Source: Vibrio zhanjiangensis (GTDB taxonomy: Bacteria > Pseudomonadota > Gammaproteobacteria > Enterobacterales > Vibrionaceae). Taken from it: a DNA stretch of 64,000 bases. Where the stretch lies: contig NZ_BSPW01000054.1 of NCBI RefSeq assembly GCF_030161235.1, positions 34,743 through 98,742 of the forward strand, written 5' to 3'. A model generated the notes under the pieces. It did no database searches and was not told the origin of the DNA. It saw only the letters and a list, made by a program, of their open reading frames with translations. Positions within the stretch are counted from its first letter, which is position 1; the number at the start of each line of letters is the position of its first letter. The position numbers were made by a program, and so were the translations under genes. Shown piece after piece: positions 8,101 through 16,800 of the stretch.

Positions 8101-9686
8101 GCGGTTTCCTCCTGCTTTAATTGAAGCCGAAAATCACGATTCGAACACAACACCATAATGGCTGTGGCCAGCATCATGACACCCATAATCATAAACAAGT
8201 CGTTGAATGCCATAATCTGTGATTGCACAGCCATTCTTTCTCCAAGAATCGAGACCGCAGTGTGTTGTAAGTGTTCACTATCGGTCGGTAATCCCTGATT
8301 CAACAATATATTTTTTACATCACCCAAATAGTTATAAAACGGTTGACTTCCAATTGACACTCTTGACTTCACAGCATCAAGATGGAAGTCAATTCGGCTA
8401 ATAAAATACGTCGAAAGTATCGCCGTTCCCATAGAGCCTCCTATACTACGAAACACATTGATCAATACTGCCGAAGATGCCGCATCTTCCGCTTTTATAT
8501 TTTGCGTTGCAAGAATAGAAAGAGGGACCATAATAAACGGCTGACCTAAGGCTCTGACAAGCATGGAAGCTATCATCTGAGGTCCCGCAAAGTCTGAACT
8601 CATAAAACAATCCATAAAAGAGCTGATAGACAGGCCCATAAAGCCGATGAATATGAGATATTTCGGGTTATATCGACGAATAAGATAGGGAATAAATGGC
8701 AAAATAAATAATTGAGGCAATCCCATCCAAATGACCACATGTCCTATTTCAGTAGCATTGTAATCATGAATCATAGTGAGATAGTAAGGCACCAAAAACA
8801 GCGTGCCATAAATAGCCGAACCCAGCATAGCAAAAATCAGTAATGCGTAGGAGTATTGATATTCTCGAAACAAACGAATATTAATTAATGGATGCCGACA
8901 TATAATTTGATCATAAATAAAAATTACAAAGCTGATTATCGAAATAATAGCCAAAATGCAGATCATTCTTGAGTCAAACCAATTCTCATCCCCACCTTTT
9001 TCCAAGATAACTTCTAAGGTGCCAAGAAATACCATTACAGTGACAACACCTAGATAGTCCCCCTGACGAATAATTTTCCAATCTATGAGTGGGTGATTCA
9101 TCGAGCGTTGAATCAACACCCAAGCCAATACAGATGGCAAGACATTGACGTAAAAAATGGCATGCCATGACAAGTGTTCGGTTAACCAACCTCCAACCGC
9201 AGGGCCAATGGCTGGTGCAAAGGTGGCAATAATGCTGAAAAGTGACATCCCCATCGGTCTCTTTTCTTTGGGGAGAATTTCAATAATTAGCCGAAAAGAC
9301 AAAGGGATTAAAGCACCACCACAAAACCCTTGCATGGCTCGAAAGACAATCATGGATTCTAGGCTCCACGCCATAGAACAAAGTAAAGATGAACCCATAA
9401 ATCCACCAATACACCATAACGCATATCGTCCCGTTCCAAGGGCTTGTGACAACCATCCACAAAGTGGAATCGCTACGATTTCGGCCGTAAAGTAAGACGT
9501 CATCAACCAAGAAGCGTCGTCTAAAGAGGCAGAAAGCGCCCCTTGTATGACTTTCATCGAAGAGTTGGTAATTTGAATATCCAAAATGGCCATAAAACCA
9601 CCAATAAGACCACCAACTATCGCCCACCACTCCTTGTTTGAAACAACGGCTTCACTTTCCGGCGTCACCATAGCAGTATTACTCAA
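8097..9686 (-). CDS. DHA2-family MFS drug/product exporter (EmrB-like)
   Basis: 529 residues with about 14 membrane helices, as in the DHA2 (14-TM) branch of drug:H+ antiporters. Visible signatures include LDIQITNSSMKVIQGALSAS in helix 1, WLMTSYFTAEIVAIPLCGWLS in helix 2 and motif C-like FAPAIGPAVGGWLTEHLSW. The start is a TTG at 9686, supported by a strong GGAGGAG site 6 bases upstream; it overlaps the NRPS stop codon (TTGA). It should pump the NRPS-PKS product across the inner membrane, working with the HlyD-type adaptor downstream. Placement immediately after the terminal NRPS module supports a dedicated role. Confidence 0.93.
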   Translation of the reverse strand: MSNTAMVTPESEAVVSNKEWWAIVGGLIGGFMAILDIQITNSSMKVIQGALSASLDDASWLMTSYFTAEIVAIPLCGWLSQALGTGRYALWCIGGFMGSSLLCSMAWSLESMIVFRAMQGFCGGALIPLSFRLIIEILPKEKRPMGMSLFSIIATFAPAIGPAVGGWLTEHLSWHAIFYVNVLPSVLAWVLIQRSMNHPLIDWKIIRQGDYLGVVTVMVFLGTLEVILEKGGDENWFDSRMICILAIISIISFVIFIYDQIICRHPLINIRLFREYQYSYALLIFAMLGSAIYGTLFLVPYYLTMIHDYNATEIGHVVIWMGLPQLFILPFIPYLIRRYNPKYLIFIGFMGLSISSFMDCFMSSDFAGPQMIASMLVRALGQPFIMVPLSILATQNIKAEDAASSAVLINVFRSIGGSMGTAILSTYFISRIDFHLDAVKSRVSIGSQPFYNYLGDVKNILLNQGLPTDSEHLQHTAVSILGERMAVQSQIMAFNDLFMIMGVMMLATAIMVLCSNRDFRLQLKQEETA

Positions 9687-12600
9687 AGTCGCTCCTCCTG
9701 CAGACGCTTAGCCAGTTCAGAGATAAATGGAGCATTCATCATAGAGATATGATCGCCTAAAGCTGGAATGACACTCACAGGCTGCTCACTAAAGGCTTGC
9801 CAGCCCAGTCCCCTTTCATTCAAACGGATACGACCGGGTAATATCTCTTGCGCCTCTGCAACTATCACTTGTCCACCATACACACGTCCTTGATATTGGT
9901 CGGTTGCTGTCATGTGCGCTTGCAAAATACTCAGAAAATATTGAAAATCTTCTACGCTGATGTTGTCAGGTACCAATTGGGCTCGTCGGAATCCATCAAG
10001 GAATACTTGACTCCTCTCAAGATCTGACATGGATAACAGCTGTGTTCCCGATGTGTTAAAAGATGCCCCAGTAAACCATTCAACCTTTTGAGCAAAATAG
10101 GCGAGTCGATCATATTCCGTCATATTTGCACTATCATCAACATTCACTGTGGGTGCAGGCTGATCAAACACCAAAACCTTGGGCGTATTACCGTTAAGTT
10201 CTTCAATCTGACAAGCCATTTCAAAAGCAATAGTACCGCCTAAAGACCAACCACCAATGATGAGATCGGTGTGCTGCGTTAGCTCACCTAACTGATCGAC
10301 ATAGTAGCCAGCCAAGTGAGATACTTCATGGTTGTATTCAGCCACCCCACTAAAGTCAGCAACTTGGATACCATAAACCGGATAACTCTTGTCTAAGCCG
10401 CGAGTAAACTCGCTATAGCACATCACATTTCCACCAGCTGGGTGCACTAGAATCAAGGTTGGTTTAACCTCTGGATTCCCCTTATTGAGCACAACAACAG
10501 ATTGTCCTGTATCGCTACTGGTTGAGACTGTGTCTATGTACCTTGCAAGTTCAACAATACTGCTATTCTCGAGAAACTCACCCAGTGATAGCGTGGTTGC
10601 AAATGCTTTATTAAGGTCAATAAGAAGTTTCAGCGCGCTGATTGAATTGCCCCCAAGCGCTAAAAATTTGCTATCAGTGCTGACCTCATTCCGACCTAAC
10701 GCCTGACTAAACAGCATCAATAAACGTCTTTCTTTATCATTTTTCGGTAACACAATCTCATGGTCACGTTGACATGTCTGCACCATGGGAAGCTGTCGAT
10801 AGTTTATTTTTCCACTGGACGTAAGTGGCATAACATCGAGCCATACCCATACGTCGGGATACATATACCTAGGCAAAACATTCTCAAGTTGCTGTTGAAT
10901 AGCAGCGTGGCTACTTGAGTACTCCGAAGAGCAATTAACATAAGCAACCAACTGATTCTCTTGACCAAGATGTTTTTGGACAACAGCAACACTGTCTACT
11001 TCAACCAGCTGACGAATTGTATTTTCGATTTCAGCCAGCTCAACTCGATAACCTCTCACCTTGACTTGTCTATCCAAACGGCCGAGATACTCAATCTCAC
11101 CATGGCTATTTATGCGACCTTTGTCACCAGTTCGATATAAACGCTCTCCATCTAGGTATGGATGGTCAATAAATTGATCTTGACTGGAATCTGCATTGCC
11201 AATGTATCCAGATGCAAGTTGTCGCCCACCAATGCATATCTCTCCTGCTAAACCTGAGTGAACCAGCTGCTGGTTGGCATCTAAGATTAATACATGATTA
11301 CCCTTTAACGGCTGGCCAATTGGAACAATATTCGCATCCCAATTGGTGAGTTTTCTGGGCAACTTGTAGGTAGTAACACCAACAGTACACTCAGTTGGGC
11401 CGAAATGATTGATTATCTCACACTCAGGTCTCATGGCTTTTACTTTATGCACTAAAGAGATGGCTAAAGGCTCACCACCAAGTACCAATGTACTTGTCGG
11501 TAATAAATCAGCAGCATTAGGTACATTCATTAGCGCAGAAAGATGAGTCGGCGTTATCTTGGCACAATCAATTGGATGATCTTTGAGATATTTCGTCAGC
11601 GTTTCTGGACTCTCCAACATCTCTTTTGTCACAACTACCAGTTCTCCTCGACCAACAAGTGAGGGAAACAGCATAGTGTGAGCCAAATCTGTCGCGAACG
11701 AAGAAAACATCCCGTAGCGCGCTTGGCAAGATTGCTGCAACACTGGTGCAATCGATTGACAATAAGCGCTTAATTGAGAATGGAATACGCACACACCTTT
11801 TGGGTTTCCAGTACTTCCCGACGTATAAATAATGTATGCGGGGCGCTCGCAATTGGGATCAGTAAATACATTTTCCTGAGACAGTTCATCATGCACAGAT
11901 TCATCGGACATATTTATCCAATTCAATGAAGATAGCTGTTTCAGTGTTGCTAGGTTTTCCGGCAAGTTACCCTTGTAGAGCACATTTTGAACTTTGGCAT
12001 CATTTAAGATGTAATTCACTTTTGATTCTGGCAAGTTGATATCGATCGGAAGATAGCAGCCTCCGGCTTTTAAAATGGCCAATATAGCCGTCACACTATG
12101 CTCATCTTTTTCCATCACAAAGGCAACGGGCTCACCCAAACTGATGCCCTCCAATAGCAGCCTTTGTGCTAGCTGGTTAGCGCGTCGATTCAACTGCTGA
12201 TAACTGAGTTCCCTAGCCTCACACCGCAAGGCAATATCATCGGGGAAATCATCCGCAAGCTGTTCAAATTGGAGGTGTACGGGAAGCAATGGCTCGTTTT
12301 GAACCATAACGCATTCTTTCAATATTGCTTTTTCTTCAAGCGGGGTAAGCAGAGATAAACGACTTATGGTCTGATTTGGTGTCTCGACTATGGCAGAAAG
12401 TATGGTACATAAATCATCCAACATCCGCTCTATGGTCGCACGTTTAAATAGGGCGGTATCGTAATTGATGGTAAAGACTAGACCTTCTCCGTCTTCTTCT
12501 ACCCAGAGATTAAGATCAAGTTTAGCCACACCATAGTCAATCTTTAGAGGCTTATAAGTAAATCCTCTTTTTGCTCGAGAATGAGGGTAAACCTGATAAC

Positions 12601-13774
12601 TCAAAACGGCTTGATACAGTGGGTTGATTCTTAAATCACGTGGATGTTCAATGGCATCTAAAATGCGATTCAAAGGCACATTCTGATAAGCGACGGCTTG
12701 TTCGCTTTGCCTCTTCGCAGCATGAACAACTGACGCCAAACGGCTATTGTCATCAAGTTGAAAACGCAGTGGAAGCGTATTCATAAACAGCCCCATCATA
12801 TCTTGCGTTTTCGCATCCAAACGATTAGCAAAAGGAACGCCGATGACAATGTCTTTTTGACCACTGTATTTGTGCAGTAGTAGTTTGTAGGCCGCCAACA
12901 TGATATGGAAGGTCGTTGCATTTTGGCTAACCGCAGTGGCTTGAAGTCGCTGAGAAAAATCACTACTAAGGAACTTATTTACATAACTTCCCTCGAAGCT
13001 CATGCTCTCTGGACGAGGGTAATCAGTAGCAATATCCAATACACCTTCAGCGTCGCGCAGCTTTTCAGTCCAATAGGCTAAGCCTTTTTGATACTTTCCC
13101 TGCTCATACGCAAGGCTTTGGTCCAAGGCATAGTCTGTGAACTGCGGAGCCTGTTCGCTCGTTTGGCCAAAATAGATTTTCGTAAATTCTTGAAAACATA
13201 GACTGACCGTCCAGCCATCAGAAATGATATGGTGGAAAGTCAACATGACGACATATTCGCCAAGTTGTGTTTTTGCCATTCTCCAGCGAAACAGCGGCCC
13301 ATTTTCGAGATCAAAGGCTTTGCACCCTTCCTCTCTTGCAACCTGCATCACCCATTGATGCTTTTGTTCCTCAGGCATTGACGTAATGTCATCAAATCCG
13401 ATATCAATGCTAACCTTGTCTTCAACATATTGACATGGTTCATTGTCAATCATACGAATCTTGGTGCGAAAAATATTATGCCGCTCGGCCATTGTATTTA
13501 GAGCATGTTTAACACGAGCAGGATCAAAGTCATGATCAATGTGGCAAGTAATCGCGAGAGGATTATTATACGCCTTGTTACCTTTCTGATATTGCTCCAA
13601 TGCCCAAATACTTTTTTGTGCATCAGTCAATGGGAATAGCTTACGAGTGTTGTCAGACGCTTGACTCTCTTCCTTGAGCTGTGCTTTGTTATTTTTCTTT
13701 TCTCTAGCAAGTCTCTTGAGCTCTTCAAGTCCCATGGATTGCAAAATTTGATGTGTTTTCGTTGCCACAGCCAT
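9683..13774 (-). CDS. NRPS termination module C-A(Asp)-T-TE
   Basis: 1363 residues. A short charged N-terminal segment (1-40) may dock to the PKS. The condensation domain (about 45-480) has HHIISDG at 181-187. The adenylation domain (about 500-1010) has YTSGSTGNPKG, GPTE and the C-terminal SSGKINYR lysine. Aligned to GrsA by eye, the specificity residues read DLTKVGHVGK, the aspartate-type code (His rather than Glu at position 322 separates Asp from Asn). The carrier domain has LGGNSISAL. The type I thioesterase (about 1120-1360) shows GWSLGG, an Asp (VFDQPAP) and GDHISMM for its triad. It should add Asp to the PKS-derived acyl chain and release the product by hydrolysis or cyclisation. It starts 87 bases after the PKS with a good AAGGG site and overlaps the exporter. 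Confidence 0.93.
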   Translation of the reverse strand: MAVATKTHQILQSMGLEELKRLAREKKNNKAQLKEESQASDNTRKLFPLTDAQKSIWALEQYQKGNKAYNNPLAITCHIDHDFDPARVKHALNTMAERHNIFRTKIRMIDNEPCQYVEDKVSIDIGFDDITSMPEEQKHQWVMQVAREEGCKAFDLENGPLFRWRMAKTQLGEYVVMLTFHHIISDGWTVSLCFQEFTKIYFGQTSEQAPQFTDYALDQSLAYEQGKYQKGLAYWTEKLRDAEGVLDIATDYPRPESMSFEGSYVNKFLSSDFSQRLQATAVSQNATTFHIMLAAYKLLLHKYSGQKDIVIGVPFANRLDAKTQDMMGLFMNTLPLRFQLDDNSRLASVVHAAKRQSEQAVAYQNVPLNRILDAIEHPRDLRINPLYQAVLSYQVYPHSRAKRGFTYKPLKIDYGVAKLDLNLWVEEDGEGLVFTINYDTALFKRATIERMLDDLCTILSAIVETPNQTISRLSLLTPLEEKAILKECVMVQNEPLLPVHLQFEQLADDFPDDIALRCEARELSYQQLNRRANQLAQRLLLEGISLGEPVAFVMEKDEHSVTAILAILKAGGCYLPIDINLPESKVNYILNDAKVQNVLYKGNLPENLATLKQLSSLNWINMSDESVHDELSQENVFTDPNCERPAYIIYTSGSTGNPKGVCVFHSQLSAYCQSIAPVLQQSCQARYGMFSSFATDLAHTMLFPSLVGRGELVVVTKEMLESPETLTKYLKDHPIDCAKITPTHLSALMNVPNAADLLPTSTLVLGGEPLAISLVHKVKAMRPECEIINHFGPTECTVGVTTYKLPRKLTNWDANIVPIGQPLKGNHVLILDANQQLVHSGLAGEICIGGRQLASGYIGNADSSQDQFIDHPYLDGERLYRTGDKGRINSHGEIEYLGRLDRQVKVRGYRVELAEIENTIRQLVEVDSVAVVQKHLGQENQLVAYVNCSSEYSSSHAAIQQQLENVLPRYMYPDVWVWLDVMPLTSSGKINYRQLPMVQTCQRDHEIVLPKNDKERRLLMLFSQALGRNEVSTDSKFLALGGNSISALKLLIDLNKAFATTLSLGEFLENSSIVELARYIDTVSTSSDTGQSVVVLNKGNPEVKPTLILVHPAGGNVMCYSEFTRGLDKSYPVYGIQVADFSGVAEYNHEVSHLAGYYVDQLGELTQHTDLIIGGWSLGGTIAFEMACQIEELNGNTPKVLVFDQPAPTVNVDDSANMTEYDRLAYFAQKVEWFTGASFNTSGTQLLSMSDLERSQVFLDGFRRAQLVPDNISVEDFQYFLSILQAHMTATDQYQGRVYGGQVIVAEAQEILPGRIRLNERGLGWQAFSEQPVSVIPALGDHISMMNAPFISELAKRLQEERL

Positions 13775-13861
13775 ACCCTTATCATGATTGGTAGATAAGG
13801 CTGCTTGTTAAAAGCAGCCAAAGATTAACGTTATTCCCAAGCACAAACTTGGGAACACGCT

Positions 13862-16800
13862 TTACTCGCTTTCCAAAACCGACTCAAAAGCGTCGATTAT
13901 CAATCCAGCAAGTCCTCTTACGGTTTGATCTTGATAGAAAAGGTCAACCCGTATATCGACCTCAAACTTGGCTGATACCTTAGAGACAATCTGGACGGCA
14001 AGTAGAGAATTACCGCCAAGCTCAACGAAGTTATCATCGATACCAATTCCCGAAATGCCCAAGATCGACTGCCAAATAGCAATAATTTCCTTCTCGATTT
14101 CATTTTCTGGAGCAACATACTCAACCGAAAGTTCTGGACGTGCATGTCCCTGACTGGCTTGGGTATCGAGACTGGCTATTTCATTTTGTTCTTGCTCAGG
14201 AATCGCTTCGTATATCAGCTGTCCTAAGTCACTGGTAACAACCACCAATTGTTCAAACTCAAGGTGCGCGAGTTGACGCTTCAATGCATCTAACCCTTCG
14301 TAGAACAAAATGTCCTTATCAGAAACATCGACATCAAATCTCGCTTTACTGGCCAGCGGTAGCGAGTCTTGTACCTGATTCTCTGCCTTCATTCGGACTA
14401 GGGTGTAATTTTCTATGACCATCAATGGTTGACTATCAGCACTTAGGAAAGTCACATCCATAATGATGGTGCTGTCTTCTTCCTTATATGGCTGCTTAAG
14501 CTTGATATGGGCGTAGCAGTCACCATCAAGTGGAGACAAATAGCTGACCTTACCATAGCTGATCGGCAAGAAATTATCTCTGGTGATCAGATTGATACAA
14601 CGAATCGACACAGAGTCAATCACAGCAGGGTGATAAGGATACTGCTCGAAGTCACCTTGATATTGCACGTCAAGGCCTTTACTGACTAACCATTCATTAT
14701 CACCTTGCCAGGCTTCTTTAGTGCAGCTCCAACGCTCACTCAGCGATAAGAAGATGTCTCCAGTGACCGCATTGGTGAAATCTTTACCAACAACCTCATC
14801 CTCCAAGCGTTTAGAGCAGCGAGCTTGAATTGCCTCCAAAGGCTCAATATTGGCAGCGAGACTCTCAAGAGTTTCAACACCTACCCCTAGATTGCCGATC
14901 GCATGCTCTTCCCAATCTATCTCTCGCACACCACGACTGCGCAAACTAAAGCTGTATCCTGTGCCTTCCCCGCGTACAAATAAGCGCATTTCTCGTGGCC
15001 AGGCATTGTGATAAATCGCCGGCTTAGTCAGGAGTAGATTTTTAACCTGTAGGGGTTCTTGCGGTTTGAAATGATTGATAAAGCTATGAAGCATTGACAA
15101 TATGGTGGTTCCAACCATAGTCGGCTGCTGAGACAGACAATGCTCATTCAATACCCAGTCTTTTTGGACGTCGAGATTAACTCTGTAGATTTCCTCCATG
15201 CCTTTGCGTCCAACCAATGTGAGCAGACCTTGTTCTTCAACAGGCGTCTGGTGTGCTTTATTTTTCTCATCAAGCTCACGTCCCCATTGAACCGCCATAC
15301 CGACATCACCCCATTTGCCCCAATTTATGGCAACGGTATGACCGGTCCGATTTTGGTTGCGGTAGCACGCAAATGCATCCAAAAATGCGTTACCAGAACA
15401 ATAATCGATGCGCGCTTCATCACCCACAATAGATGTAATGGACGAGAACAGCACCATAAAGTCAGGCTGATTCTCTTTGGTCAGTTCATCTAGAATCAGG
15501 CTACCGGTTAACTTAGGATCAATGACACTTGCACAATCTTGATCTGATTTGAGTGGTATGATACCACCACCAGCAATACCCGCAGTGTGGAAAATGCCAT
15601 CAAAACGTGGATAGCGCTGGCACATTTTCGCCATTTCGGTGTAGTCACAAACATCCACATTAACCAAGTCTATCGTGTTGCCTTTTTCTTCAAGACGAAG
15701 AATGCTTACTAGCTTCTCACTCATGGCGTCATCAACGGGATGTTGTTCTATCCAGCTTTGCCATTGGTCTCTTGGTGGTAAGCTACTGCGATAAGTCAAA
15801 ACTAACGTCGCATTGCAAAGATCGCTGATATGACCTGCAACCAAAATGCCAAGACCACCTAGTCCACCTGTTATGAGATACACACCGTCATCTTTGAACT
15901 GAGCGCTCACGCCGGAAATGTGCTCTTGCAAGCGGACCGCTTGATATTCTTCTTCCCAACGGCACCCACTTCGATAGGCAACCAAGCGGCCATCACTAGC
16001 GATATTGGCCTCAGCAATCAAGCTGCGAGCGATGAGCGAATTGTAGCCATCAATCTCATCTCTCTTGTTAAGAGGAATATCGATATCAACAAGGTGACAT
16101 TGTACGTCAGGATATTCGTGATAGAACACGCGAGCAGGGCCCACAAGCAAGGCTTTTTCAGGGCAAGAGACTTTTTCTCCAGAAACACTGAAAGTATTGT
16201 TGGTGACTAAGAGCAAATGCACCTTATCGAGCAGATTTTCACTGATTAGGGCTTGTTGCAAGTATAATGGACTGTAAAAAGACGCAAGTTGTCCTTTTTG
16301 ACCAAGACCTAAATCCTTACCTTCTCCTTGGGACGACAAATTCCACAACTCGACAATACGCACAGGTGTCAAACCTTGAGCTTTAACCGCCTGCAGTAAT
16401 TGGATATAGTCTTCACGTTGGGTTGGATTGATGATAAAGCTCGATGCATGATCACCATCAATCACATTTTGCTGATAGCTTTCACCTTTAAACACCGTCA
16501 CTATATGCGTATCGACATCACGAAGCTGCGCTTGAATTTGCTCTGCTACGCCATATTCATCAGCAAACACGATCCAACAGTCTGTCTCATTGTCTGCTTT
16601 TCCACTTGGCAAAAATTCAGCTGGAACCGTGCGCTTCCATGCTGGCATATAAAACCAATCCGCGACATCTTGTTTCTTGCGTTTAAGAGAAGACTCCGCC
16701 ACTGCAACAGAAGGACTATCTGCATTCCCCCCTTGAACTTCAGGTAACTTAAACTCATTTCGTTCAAATGGATAACCCGGTAATGGCAAACGACAACGCC

